Notes: generated from the sequence alone by a model not told the origin. Counted from the stretch's first letter, positions 19,441-28,100 are shown. The stretch is DNA of 64,000 nt from Citrobacter sp. wls619 (GCF_005281345.1 NZ_SZXJ01000027.1:345309-409308); one strand, 5' to 3'. Numbers and translations: made by a program.

Positions 19441-20427
19441 ATGAGATCAGTTAAGGTGTATGAGGAAGCCTGGCCGTTACACACTCCCTTTGTGATTGCC
19501 CGCGGGAGCAGGACCGAAGCGCATGTGGTGGTGGTTGAACTGGAAGAGAATGGTGTAAAAGGGATTGGAGAATGTACGCCTTATCCTCGCTATGGCGAAA
19601 GCGATGCGTCGGTACTGGCTCAAATCATGAGTGTTGTGCCGCAACTGGAGCACGGTTTGACGCGTGAAGCGCTGCAGGCATTGCTGCCCGCGGGGGCGGC
19701 GCGTAATGCCGTTGACTGTGCGCTTTGGGATCTCAATGCGCGTCAGCAACAACAGTCTCTGGCCGACTATGTTGGTACTGAACTGGATGCAACAGTAACG
19801 ACCGCGCAAACCGTCGTGATCGGCACGCCGGAGCAGATGGCGGCGAGCGCGACCGCGCTATGGGATAACGGTGCCCGATTGCTGAAAGTCAAACTGGATG
19901 CACACTTAATCAGCGAAAGGATGGTTGCGATCCGGGCGGCTGTGCCTGAGGCGACAATCATTGTCGATGCTAATGAGTCCTGGCGTGCTGAAGGGCTGGC
20001 CGCACGCTGCCAGTTAATGGCGGATTTAGGCGTTGCGATGCTGGAGCAGCCTCTGCCGGCTAATGATGATGCCGCGCTGGAGAATTTCGTGCATCCGCTG
20101 CCTGTCTGTGCCGATGAAAGCTGCCATACCCGCAGCAGTCTGAAAGCGCTGCATGGCCGCTATGAAATGGTGAATATTAAACTGGATAAGACAGGCGGTC
20201 TGACGGAGGCGCTGGCGCTGGCGACCGAGGCTCGCGAGCAGGGATTTGCGTTGATGCTCGGCTGTATGTTGTGTACATCAAGGGCGATCGGCGCTGCATT
20301 GCCGCTTACGCCACAGGTCAGCTTTGCCGATCTGGATGGCCCAACCTGGCTGGCCCGAGACGCGGAGCCTGCCTTGCATTTTACCACCGGACAGCTTCAT
20401 CTCAAGGATGCCAGCGCAAAAGATTAG
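19441..20427 (+). CDS. ycjG: L-Ala-D/L-Glu epimerase
   Basis: 328 residues, muconate-lactonizing subgroup of the enolase superfamily. Catalytic lysines lie in the KVKLD and NIKLDKTGG motifs and Mg2+ ligands in VDANE, EQPL and ADES. It epimerises L-Ala-D-Glu released from murein to L-Ala-L-Glu for recycling. It overlaps the convergent mpaA by 26 bases and sits with mpaA and mppA as a murein-peptide recycling cluster. AAGGAAA precedes the ATG. Confidence 0.95.
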   Translation: MRSVKVYEEAWPLHTPFVIARGSRTEAHVVVVELEENGVKGIGECTPYPRYGESDASVLAQIMSVVPQLEHGLTREALQALLPAGAARNAVDCALWDLNARQQQQSLADYVGTELDATVTTAQTVVIGTPEQMAASATALWDNGARLLKVKLDAHLISERMVAIRAAVPEATIIVDANESWRAEGLAARCQLMADLGVAMLEQPLPANDDAALENFVHPLPVCADESCHTRSSLKALHGRYEMVNIKLDKTGGLTEALALATEAREQGFALMLGCMLCTSRAIGAALPLTPQVSFADLDGPTWLARDAEPALHFTTGQLHLKDASAKD

Positions 20428-21109
20428 ACATTGCCAGCAGGTATTTTTCGCTCGCTTCATCCGATGAAATGGGCGGAAATTCTGCAGTAATGCAATGTAG
20501 GTTTAGATCGGCGCACCAGCTACCAAAAGAGCCTGGCGTTTCATAACCGACGCTGGTTACCAGCGGCAATTCGAACGACTGCGCCAGCCACGCGCCTAAT
20601 TCGCTATGTCTGGGATCTTCAATACAGGCCAGCGGATCGTGGAAAGAAACTACCCATGCAGGATGAATGTGGTGAATAAGTTGGCATAGTGCCTGGGTCT
20701 CAGGCTCTGATCCCGGATGATCGCCGGTTAATAACACCACATCACGCTCTTCTGCGCTGCTGTTCCAACGATATACCGTTTCACCGGATTTCCAGTTTGC
20801 CGCCGGAAAGTTACGGTTCAGATCGACGCCGTTCGCATTGGCGCGCAGTCCAAGCTGGCAACCGTCAGGGTTTACAGCCAGCACGACATGATGACGACGC
20901 AGGGAAGGGTTGAGCGTACGTAAGGCACAGGACAGGGTGACGACTGATGAGTTTTCATCACCGTGAGTACCAGCCAGTATCAAACCGCTTTCACGATCGG
21001 CAGCCGACGCCGGGAACCAGATTAGCGGTGCGCCCAATAGTGAACGTCCGTAATGTTCAGTTCCTGGCGGAAATGCGCCGCGCTCGGCACGGGGACGGGT
21101 AACGGTCAT
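20402..21109 (-). CDS. mpaA: MpaA, murein tripeptide amidase A
   Basis: 235 residues from ATG 21109 (MTVTRPRAERGAF), aligned with E. coli MpaA; the ATG two codons upstream is an alternative. M14-family zinc carboxypeptidase: zinc ligands lie in GTHGDE and SFHD, and the catalytic glutamate is in ITAEFPP. It cleaves the gamma-D-Glu-Dap bond of murein tripeptide in the cytoplasm, yielding L-Ala-D-Glu for YcjG. Compared with recalled E. coli MpaA the C-terminus stops a few residues early (RWHP), and the gene end overlaps ycjG. Confidence 0.93.
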   Translation of the reverse strand: MTVTRPRAERGAFPPGTEHYGRSLLGAPLIWFPASAADRESGLILAGTHGDENSSVVTLSCALRTLNPSLRRHHVVLAVNPDGCQLGLRANANGVDLNRNFPAANWKSGETVYRWNSSAEERDVVLLTGDHPGSEPETQALCQLIHHIHPAWVVSFHDPLACIEDPRHSELGAWLAQSFELPLVTSVGYETPGSFGSWCADLNLHCITAEFPPISSDEASEKYLLAMSNLLRWHP

Positions 21110-21292
21110 AGTCATCTCTGAATGCTGAATGGTTACTCGCAGTGTTGTGCAAAATGTATGGATAATCAAATCGTTTTCACACACTTATCTTTTCAGGTGT
21201 AATATCACTTTCCTGTCGGAAGTTAATTGCATTTCCTGCTGGCGATACAAATAATTACTCATTCACTTAGTGGCCAGATTTGAGGGTATTTT

Positions 21293-22906
21293 ATGAGGCA
21301 TTCTGTTTCAGTAACCTGTTGTGCGCTGTTGGTTAGCAGCATTTCTGTATCCTATGCTGCGGATGTTCCCAGCGGGACGGTACTGGCAGAAAAGCAAGAA
21401 CTGGTGCGTCATATAAAAGATGAGCCCGCGTCACTCGATCCGGCAAAAGCCGTTGGGCTTCCAGAAATTCAGGTTATTCGCGATTTATTCGAAGGGCTGG
21501 TAAATCAGAATGACAAGGGTGAGATTATTCCCGGTGTTGCCACACAGTGGAAGAGCAATGATAACCGCATCTGGACGTTTACGTTGCGCGATAATGCACA
21601 ATGGTCCGATGGTACGCCGGTAACGGCACAGGATTTTGTCTACAGTTGGCAGCGTCTGGTGGACCCGAAAACTCTGTCGCCGTTTGCCTGGTTTGCCGCG
21701 CTTGCAGGGATCAACAATGCCCAGGCGATCATCGATGGCAAAGCCACACCCGATAAGTTAGGTGTCAGCGCGGTGGATGCACATACCTTCAAAGTGCAGT
21801 TGGACAAACCGCTCCCCTGGTTTGCCAACCTGACAGCGAGCTTTGCGTTTTATCCCGTTCAAAAAGCGAATGTTGAAAGCGGTAAAGAGTGGACGAAACC
21901 CGGCAACCTTATCGGTAATGGTGCTTATGTGCTGAAAGACCGTGTGGTTAATGAGAAACTGGAAGTTGTGCCGAACACTCATTATTGGGACAACGCCAAA
22001 ACGGTGCTGCAAAAAGTGACTTTCCTGCCGATTAACCAGGAGTCTGCTGCGACCAAACGCTATCTTGCTGGCGATATTGATATTACAGAGTCCTTCCCGA
22101 AAAATATGTATCAGAAGCTATTGAAGGATATTCCAGGCCAGGTTTATACCCCGCCGCAGCTTGGTACTTATTACTATGCGTTTAATACGCAAAAAGGGCC
22201 GACCGCCGATTCACGCGTGCGTCTGGCGCTCAGTATGACTATCGATCGGCGTCTGATGGCGGAGAAAGTATTAGGGACTGGAGAAAAACCCGCATGGCAT
22301 TTCACGCCGGATGTGACGGCAGGATTTATCCCGGAACCTTCTCCGTTTGAACAAATGAGTCAGGAAGAGCTTAACGCTCAGGCGAAAACGCTGCTGCGTG
22401 CGGCGGGTTATGGTCCACAGAAACCGCTGAAATTGACGCTGTTGTATAACACCTCTGAAAATCATCAGAAGATTGCTATTGCTGTGGCTTCCATGTGGAA
22501 GAAAAATCTTGGCGTGGATGTGAAACTACAGAACCAGGAATGGAAAACGTATATCGATAGCCGTAATACCGGTAATTTTGATGTGATCCGCGCATCCTGG
22601 GTGGGCGATTACAACGAGCCATCCACATTCCTGTCGTTATTAACCTCGACCCATACGGGCAATATTTCTCGCTTTAACAATCCGGCATACGATAAAGTGT
22701 TGACTCAGGCGACGCTGGAAAATACAGAGAAAGCACGGAACGCCGATTATAACGCAGCAGAAAAAATCCTAATGGAACAAGCGCCTATTGCGCCGATTTA
22801 CCAGTACACCAACGGGCGTTTAATTAAACCGTGGCTGAAAGGGTATCCGATTACCAACCCGGAAGATGTGGCCTATAGCCGCACAATGTATATTGTTAAG
22901 CACTAG
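21293..22906 (+). CDS. mppA: MppA, periplasmic murein-tripeptide-binding protein
   Basis: 537 residues, an OppA-type family 5 binding protein. The signal peptide runs to about SVSYA-AD. The hallmark RHIKDEPASLDPAKAVGLPEIQVIRDLFEGL is near the N-terminus. It binds L-Ala-gamma-D-Glu-mDap and hands it to OppBCDF. With mpaA and ycjG next to it, uptake, cleavage and epimerisation of murein peptides are clustered. Confidence 0.96.
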   Translation: MRHSVSVTCCALLVSSISVSYAADVPSGTVLAEKQELVRHIKDEPASLDPAKAVGLPEIQVIRDLFEGLVNQNDKGEIIPGVATQWKSNDNRIWTFTLRDNAQWSDGTPVTAQDFVYSWQRLVDPKTLSPFAWFAALAGINNAQAIIDGKATPDKLGVSAVDAHTFKVQLDKPLPWFANLTASFAFYPVQKANVESGKEWTKPGNLIGNGAYVLKDRVVNEKLEVVPNTHYWDNAKTVLQKVTFLPINQESAATKRYLAGDIDITESFPKNMYQKLLKDIPGQVYTPPQLGTYYYAFNTQKGPTADSRVRLALSMTIDRRLMAEKVLGTGEKPAWHFTPDVTAGFIPEPSPFEQMSQEELNAQAKTLLRAAGYGPQKPLKLTLLYNTSENHQKIAIAVASMWKKNLGVDVKLQNQEWKTYIDSRNTGNFDVIRASWVGDYNEPSTFLSLLTSTHTGNISRFNNPAYDKVLTQATLENTEKARNADYNAAEKILMEQAPIAPIYQYTNGRLIKPWLKGYPITNPEDVAYSRTMYIVKH

Positions 22907-23334
22907 TTGCGTACATTCTCCTGTTAACCTTCGTTAACCTCGCCAAAAACCAGAACTGGCGCTGATTTCAGCGCCATCACCTCTCGTTAACCTTTATTAA
23001 CCGCTTCAGGAAACCCCATTTTTTTGACGGTATAAATGACGTATTAAACGAATTACCGTCATAGTCCATCATCAATAACGGTATTTATTGATACGGGATA
23101 CCGTCAATGCTTACCGATACAAAGCTCAACAACCCACCGCACTGGCGCAGCGTGAAAATTCGACATGTATGAAAGCGGCAGGGGGGAGAATTTATAAACT
23201 ATGATTGTTTTTATGATTACTAAGCTGACGAAGTATTAGGTCTAATGTATTATTAAATAATATTAACATCCCCAAACTATCAGGTGATGTAATTAAATTA
23301 ATTATAAATGTTATCTTTATATTAAGGAACCAGT
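22907..23334. other. 428-bp gap between mppA and the autotransporter gene, rich in repeats
   Basis: No ORF. Near mppA there is a hairpin TGGCGCTGA-TT-TCAGCGCCA (22957-22976) flanked by GTTAACCT-type repeats at 22923, 22933 and 22986. Further on, ACGGTA/TACCGT segments occur four times in alternating orientation: TTGACGGTAT at 23024-23033, TACCGTCA at 23054-23061, ACGGTAT at 23078-23084 and ATACCGTCAA at 23098-23107. The last 130 bases are very AT-rich and probably contain the autotransporter promoter. No integrase or attachment site is recognisable. Confidence 0.55.
22957..22976. terminator. Hairpin downstream of mppA
   Basis: Nine-base perfect inverted repeat with a two-base centre, 50 bases after the mppA stop codon. 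It lacks a T run on the plus strand, so termination is only probable. Confidence 0.45.
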
Positions 23335-25830
23335 TTGAAAAAGAAAACTAGTTGTTTAGTTATTAGCAGTATCCTGGGTAGTGCGGGAATGTTGACTTCG
23401 CCAGCGGTTTGGGCTGACTGTACAGACCCCACTGGTGCGACGGTAACGTGTAATAACAACGTGACGGTACCACAACAGTTTCAAACTTATCAGCAACGCG
23501 TGATTATTGAGTCAGGCACGCAGTTTAAAACGACGGGAGGGAGTGCAGCTGTCCACTTTTCCAGTCATGAAGCAAATCTACAGAATAACGGCAGCATTTC
23601 TTCAGACGACGACGGTATCCAGTTCTTTTCCACAAATCAGTCGCAGGTCATTAATAGCGGTACAATTAGTACCCCAGCTAACAACAAAAATGCCATAAAC
23701 GTGGCAGAGGTATCCGATAGCGCGCTGGAGAATAAGGGGACGCTGACCACGACCGGCGCCGCTGGTAATGGGATCTTGCTGAATGCTGTCTCGCGGATGT
23801 CCGTTAAGAACTCGGGGAGTATCACCACATCAGGTGCTGGCGGGGATGGCATTCACGCGAACTCCACTGGAAGCAGCCAAATCGCCAACCAGGGTAATAT
23901 CACCGTTAATGGAACTGGCAGCAACGGTATTTATGTCGGGAGTAAGGTCAAGGATACGACCATTCAAAACCTTGATGGCGGTGCTATTTACGCGCCAAAT
24001 GGGAATGGTATTACCGTTGACGATTCAGCGGCGATTAGTACGTTGCTCAATACGGGTATCATTGATGGCGGCGTTGCCGGCGTATATCTTGGCGGAACGT
24101 CTCAGACCGGTACGCTAGTCAATATGGGGACGATTATTGGCGGCGACAGTGGCAACGCGGTCGTGTTAGAGAATTCTTCCGTGGTAAATCAGTTCGAAAA
24201 TAAAGGATTGATTGGCGCGTTAACCGGTGATGCTATTCAAGTGGCCAGTACAAGCACAATAGTGGGCGGTATCAATAACGAAGGGATTATTATTGGGCGT
24301 GTTAATGCCCCGAACAGCGCGATGAGTAACAGCGGTATTTTCGAGTTACTCAGCAGCCAGCAACCCTCAACCGTAAATACTTACGTACAAAATAGCAACG
24401 GTGTCCTGGCGTTGCAGGCAGACAGCACCAGCAGCTATGGTCAGCTGAATGTTGCCGGTAACGCTGCACTGAATGGACGGACGCTGGTGATAACCCAGGG
24501 TAGCACTAGCTTCGCTGATGGCGATGAGTTGGTTGATGTCGTTACGGCCAGTAAGATAACAGGCACACCCTCGGCGGTACTGGATGATTCGCTTCGTTAT
24601 CAGTTTATTTCGGTGCAAACCGGCACCAGCTACTCGCTGAAAATTGCCGAGACGAATCTGACTACCGTCGGTAATGCCATTACTACCACCAGTGATAATC
24701 CATCATTAGTCGGCGTCGGGACCGTGCTGGATAACCTCATTAATAATAGTTATACCGCGCCTCAGAACTGTACCGGTGCGCTGGCGAGTACCGTATGCGC
24801 GATCACCTCGTCATTTAATGCCAGTCAGGTTCACAAAAATGTGGTTCAACTTGCCCCGTTGATGGATGGCAGCATGCCGTACATTGAAATGAATAATCTG
24901 CGTGCGTTTGGCGACATCGTCAGTGGTCGTCAGGAGTCCGTACGCGGTCAGGGTTATACCAACGAGTTTAATCCGGAGAAATATCTGTGGATACGCCCCG
25001 TTGGGCGCTGGGATAACCAGTCCAGCCGTGGAGATTACGCTGGGTATAACGCAGATACACGTGGGTTCGCCATTGGTGCCGATGGTCTCATTTTAGAGAG
25101 AACCCGACTGGGTCTGGCTTTGGGCATGAGTCGCACAGATGTTAACGATAATTCTGACGATATCAGACATGACGCACGTGTGGACAGCTGGAACTTTCTT
25201 GCATATGGCGGATATGACTTTACCCCAGATACGGGGATGACCTGGCAGACTGGCTTCGGGCGAAATAATACAACGGGTAACCGTTACCTGAATATTGAAA
25301 ACCCTAACGATGGCAGCACTGCTTACAATGGTGTGGCGCATTCTGACTACGATAGTGATACCTTCCAGGCCGGGCTTGGATTCCAGAGCACCTTCCACCC
25401 GCAGGACAATGTGATGCTCACTCCTGAGCTGCGTACAGATTACTATCGCGTGAAGGATAAAGGTTATCAGGAGAGTGGCGCAGAGGATGTTGGGCTGAAA
25501 GTAGGTGGGACCACCACCGAAGCGCTGGTGGTTTCTGGTAAGTTGAAAGCGGGCATTAAGCTATCGGAGATTGTTGATGTGCACGGTTATGTTGGGGCTG
25601 GTTACGATACAAAGAACGATCGCAGCAAAACCACGATAGCATTTATCGGAGCCGCCGACTCGCCATTTACCTATCACGGAATGAGTGAAAGCCCCTGGAT
25701 TGCTATGGCGGGTGCTGGGGTAACGGCAAAGTTCAGCGATGCGCTTGACGGCACGGTACAATACGATGCCAATCAGCGAACTAAATTCACCAGTCAGAGC
25801 ATTAGTTTGAAGCTTCGTTACGCGTTCTGA
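23335..25830 (+). CDS. Type V secreted autotransporter with beta-helix passenger (TTG start)
   Basis: 831 residues. The start is TTG at 23335, six bases after AGGA, and directly encodes a signal peptide (MKKKTSCLVISSILG... to AVWA-D, 27 residues); no ATG fits as well. The passenger (residues ~30-460) is built of repeated short units with NxGxI/T pattern (NNGSISS, NSGTIST, NKGTLTT, NSGSITT, NQGNITV, NTGIIDG, NMGTIIG, NKGLIGA), typical of a right-handed beta-helix adhesin. Two cysteines near the N-terminus (C29, C39) and two around residue 480-490 could pair. The C-terminal ~280 residues are the autotransporter barrel ending in LRYAF with terminal phenylalanine. The passenger's target is unknown; adhesion or biofilm is the usual role. 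Confidence 0.9.
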   Translation: MKKKTSCLVISSILGSAGMLTSPAVWADCTDPTGATVTCNNNVTVPQQFQTYQQRVIIESGTQFKTTGGSAAVHFSSHEANLQNNGSISSDDDGIQFFSTNQSQVINSGTISTPANNKNAINVAEVSDSALENKGTLTTTGAAGNGILLNAVSRMSVKNSGSITTSGAGGDGIHANSTGSSQIANQGNITVNGTGSNGIYVGSKVKDTTIQNLDGGAIYAPNGNGITVDDSAAISTLLNTGIIDGGVAGVYLGGTSQTGTLVNMGTIIGGDSGNAVVLENSSVVNQFENKGLIGALTGDAIQVASTSTIVGGINNEGIIIGRVNAPNSAMSNSGIFELLSSQQPSTVNTYVQNSNGVLALQADSTSSYGQLNVAGNAALNGRTLVITQGSTSFADGDELVDVVTASKITGTPSAVLDDSLRYQFISVQTGTSYSLKIAETNLTTVGNAITTTSDNPSLVGVGTVLDNLINNSYTAPQNCTGALASTVCAITSSFNASQVHKNVVQLAPLMDGSMPYIEMNNLRAFGDIVSGRQESVRGQGYTNEFNPEKYLWIRPVGRWDNQSSRGDYAGYNADTRGFAIGADGLILERTRLGLALGMSRTDVNDNSDDIRHDARVDSWNFLAYGGYDFTPDTGMTWQTGFGRNNTTGNRYLNIENPNDGSTAYNGVAHSDYDSDTFQAGLGFQSTFHPQDNVMLTPELRTDYYRVKDKGYQESGAEDVGLKVGGTTTEALVVSGKLKAGIKLSEIVDVHGYVGAGYDTKNDRSKTTIAFIGAADSPFTYHGMSESPWIAMAGAGVTAKFSDALDGTVQYDANQRTKFTSQSISLKLRYAF

Positions 25831-25851
25831 ATGCCGTTGAACGCAATGATT

Positions 25852-25876
25852 AGCCAGCGACTGATTCTCGCTGGCT
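25852..25876 (+). terminator. Terminator of the autotransporter gene
   Basis: AGCCAGCGA / TCGCTGGCT, a 9-bp stem with a 7-nt loop, followed by TTTTTTAT, 22 bases after the stop codon. Confidence 0.92.
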
Positions 25877-25996
25877 TTTTTATTTGATGACTCTACTCTG
25901 CATATTTAAGCCGTGATATCGACGCGTCAAATGCCAGGAGCGAGTATCCTGGAAAGCGGCAACCCGACCACATTGAAGACACTAAACCAGAGAAGA

Positions 25997-26560
25997 TCAT
26001 ACGTCCGGGGGCTGATGCTCCCGACAAATTAACATCGAATCATCCTCACTCAACGGTTCTTTTGTTAAATTACAAAATCCCTGACCATTCACTTTTTGGT
26101 GGAATCGACAGCTCTGGCACAGACCAAATCCCGGCACATTACTGGTGCGCTGAATGCCTCGCAGGAGATCGAAGAGTAGCTCCTTGAGTAAACCTGCGCG
26201 CTCACCCATTGCCGATTCGCCCGTCACCAAAAATGAGGGGGGAAGCAGGGCATCCAGCAGATTTTTGGCCGATTCGGTGAGCTGCAGATGAACGCTACGC
26301 TTATCCCTGGCATCCTGCGTGCGTACCACCAGTCCTTTTGATTCCAACAACTTTAGCGATTGTGACACCGTTCCTTTGGTGAGGCCGAGGTAGTCCGTCA
26401 CGGCGAGAGGCGTATTGGAATAGCGATTACAGCGTGCGAGATACATCAACGCACTGAGCTGTACTGGCTGAAGATCAGCCAGTAAAGGATGCTGGCGAAA
26501 CCACATCCGCGTCAGACCAGACAGCCGGTCCAGTACGTCAAAAAGCGACATGTCATGCAT
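25997..26560 (-). CDS. MarR-family regulator with C-terminal cysteine cluster
   Basis: 187 residues. A winged-helix MarR domain occupies residues ~15-105 (LAVTDYLGLTKGTVSQSLKLLESKGLVVRTQDARDKRSVHLQLT). A C-terminal tail carries C148-x-x-C151, C163 and C179 (CQSCRFHQ...GFCNLT...LICREHQ), the spacing of a metal or Fe-S site or of redox-active thiols, plus C44 in the DNA-binding half. An AGGAGGA site precedes the ATG. It is divergent from a small thioredoxin-like gene across two palindromes. A thiol- or metal-sensing repressor is inferred; the signal is not known. Confidence 0.85.
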   Translation of the reverse strand: MHDMSLFDVLDRLSGLTRMWFRQHPLLADLQPVQLSALMYLARCNRYSNTPLAVTDYLGLTKGTVSQSLKLLESKGLVVRTQDARDKRSVHLQLTESAKNLLDALLPPSFLVTGESAMGERAGLLKELLFDLLRGIQRTSNVPGFGLCQSCRFHQKVNGQGFCNLTKEPLSEDDSMLICREHQPPDV

Positions 26561-26579
26561 AACAAAATCCTCCTCGACA

Positions 26580-26602
26580 TATAGTATCGACTAAAAACTA
26601 TA
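26580..26602. promoter_or_regulatory. Second, imperfect operator next to the marR-like start
   Basis: TATAGTATCGA, one base, then TAAAAACTATA: a degenerate copy of the large palindrome at 26630-26662, on the marR side and 20 bases from its start codon. The half-site TATAGTATCGA is identical to that of the main palindrome, which supports autoregulation. Confidence 0.7.
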
Positions 26603-26629
26603 TTGACAAAGCATAAAACTGGCGTAGCA
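26603..26629 (+). promoter_or_regulatory. Probable sigma-70 promoter of the thioredoxin-like gene
   Basis: Perfect -35 TTGACA at 26603-26608 and a -10-like TAGCAT at 26625-26630 with a 16-base spacer. It is bracketed by the two operators, so binding of the MarR protein would block it. Confidence 0.6.
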
Positions 26630-26662
26630 TGAATTATAGTATCGAGTCGATACTATAATTCA
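26630..26662. promoter_or_regulatory. Perfect 33-bp interrupted palindrome, main MarR-type operator
   Basis: Two exactly complementary 16-base arms (26630-26645 and 26647-26662) around a single G, with the core ATAGTATCGA-G-TCGATACTAT. It overlaps the expected transcription start of the thioredoxin-like gene and ends 13 bases before its ATG. Confidence 0.85.
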
Positions 26663-26675
26663 AAGGAGAGGTATC

Positions 26676-26906
26676 ATGACCAAAGCCCGTTTTTATCATG
26701 CTGGTTGCCCGGTTTGCGTTTCCGCTGAAGAAACACTGCTGCAGCATCTGTCCCCCGATGTGGAAATCGAGGTTATTCATTTGGGAGAACAACCCGATCA
26801 CGTTGCAGAGGCGGAGCGAATCGGAGTGAAGTCTGTTCCTGCACTGGTGATCGACGGCAATGTGCTGCATATCAACTTTGGCGCACCTATTGAAGCGTTG
26901 AAATAG
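26676..26906 (+). CDS. Small thioredoxin-fold protein with CPVC active site
   Basis: 76 residues. Glutaredoxin/thioredoxin-like: the first strand ARFYHAGCPVC carries C11 and C14, and the cis-proline loop is SVPALVIDG (P55). This is the minimal fold, close in size to glutaredoxin-like NrdH or TlpA-less CPxC proteins. A perfect AAGGAGAGG site precedes the ATG. It is cytoplasmic, with no signal peptide. The divergent cysteine-bearing MarR regulator suggests a redox or metal/metalloid stress role. Confidence 0.85.
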   Translation: MTKARFYHAGCPVCVSAEETLLQHLSPDVEIEVIHLGEQPDHVAEAERIGVKSVPALVIDGNVLHINFGAPIEALK

Positions 26907-26973
26907 CGTCGCATGTTCGGGAAGTCGCGTGAGCTATTTCCCGAACGGCGTTGACATGGGGAAGGGGACATTT

Positions 26974-27243
26974 ATGTGTGCTGCAGAAAAGTACCATCCT
27001 GTCGATTGCGATCTGCATGACTATCTGGAGATTGCCTGTCTTTATCACTATTTGCTGCGCATTGAACTGACTACTGGGGAACACTTTGATGCCAGGGCCG
27101 TGACGACATGTACCACAGTAGACAAAGAGGAATTCTTGCTTGTGGAGTGCCATGAACACCATCATAGAATTCGCCTGGACTCTCTGTCAGCCATTACCCC
27201 ATTGACGGCTGTCGCCACGTTTAGCACCGTGATATTCCGTTGA
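26974..27243 (+). CDS. Rof/YaeO-like Rho-binding antiterminator family protein
   Basis: 89 residues from ATG 26974, preceded by GAAGGGGAC; upstream GTG/ATG codons would add up to 15 residues without a better site. YHPVDCDLHDYLEIACLYHYLLRIELTTGE corresponds to the Rof signature (Y-P-I-N-C-D-x-Y-D-x-L-E-L-A-C). Rof binds Rho and inhibits termination. The housekeeping rof lies elsewhere in enterics, so this is a paralogue. It is 67 bases after the thioredoxin-like gene on the same strand and probably in its operon. Confidence 0.8.
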   Translation: MCAAEKYHPVDCDLHDYLEIACLYHYLLRIELTTGEHFDARAVTTCTTVDKEEFLLVECHEHHHRIRLDSLSAITPLTAVATFSTVIFR

Positions 27244-27270
27244 ATCTGTACGTAAAAAGATGCGCTACCG

Positions 27271-28041
27271 TTACACGGTGTAAATGCGGATGTCATGCGC
27301 CTGAAAAGCGGTGCCGTACTGTTTGCTGATGTTTTCCTCCACGACAATGACATCGATGTTACTGCTGGCGGTGACAACATAACGTGCGACGGCAGGGATC
27401 TTATCCGCCGTCAGTGCGACGATAGTTTCGTTACACTGCTTAATTACCGCTTTTTTAAACTCACAATCGGCGTAATCGAACCCGGTTAATCCGGATTCCG
27501 GAGCCATCGCGCAACCACCAATAAAACCTTGATCAAATAAAATATCCTGTACCTGGGCAATGGCTGTCGGACCTACGCAGCCACCGGACGATCGCTGCAC
27601 TGGCCCACCTAACATGATGACCTCGAATAGCGGTTTTTTCAGCAGTACGGCGGCAATATCAGGTGAATTTGTCACGACGGTTAATGCCAGCTCAGCGGGA
27701 AGGGCTTCAGCCATTGCCAGGTTGGTTGTTCCTGTGTCGATAAAAATGCAGCTCCCGGATTTCACTAGCCGGGCGCATCTTTGCGCGATGCTGCTCTTTT
27801 TAGCGGTATTCATATTCTTGCGTACTGCGATGTCCGCTGACTCCGGTAGTGAAATGACAGCCCCGCCATAGACTTTCTTGCAAACACCTTCTTTGCACAA
27901 TTCATGTAAATCACGGCGGATCGTATGTTCTGATACTCCCAAACGGGCGGCCAGTTCAGTACAGATCACTCTGCCGTTTTCCTGCAGGATCTGATAGATA
28001 AGCGCCTGGCGTTGATCCGGGAATGCAGCGTAATCGAGCAT
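27271..28041 (-). CDS. DeoR-family transcriptional regulator
   Basis: 256 residues from ATG 28041 (MLDYAAFPDQRQALIYQIL), preceded by GGAG; the longer frame reads through the operator region. N-terminal DeoR helix-turn-helix (ICTELAARLGVSEHTIRRDLHELCKEGVCKKVYGGAV), C-terminal sugar-phosphate-sensor domain (DTGTTNLAMAEALP, FIGGCAMAPESGLTGFD). The usual effector of the family is a phosphorylated sugar. It is divergent from a VOC protein gene, with tandem 10-bp repeats between them. Confidence 0.9.
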   Translation of the reverse strand: MLDYAAFPDQRQALIYQILQENGRVICTELAARLGVSEHTIRRDLHELCKEGVCKKVYGGAVISLPESADIAVRKNMNTAKKSSIAQRCARLVKSGSCIFIDTGTTNLAMAEALPAELALTVVTNSPDIAAVLLKKPLFEVIMLGGPVQRSSGGCVGPTAIAQVQDILFDQGFIGGCAMAPESGLTGFDYADCEFKKAVIKQCNETIVALTADKIPAVARYVVTASSNIDVIVVEENISKQYGTAFQAHDIRIYTV

Positions 28042-28065
28042 GAGAACTCCATAAAAATAAACATC

Positions 28066-28100
28066 GAGCAATAACGTGCATGATCGTGCATTATGGTGCA
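28066..28100. promoter_or_regulatory. Four 10-bp tandem units, candidate DeoR operator
   Basis: G(A/T)GCA recurs at 28066, 28076, 28086 and 28096, exactly one helical turn apart (ATCGAGCA, AACGTGCA, ATCGTGCA, ATGGTGCA). They lie 25-60 bases upstream of the deoR-like start and 60-95 upstream of the VOC gene. Confidence 0.65.
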
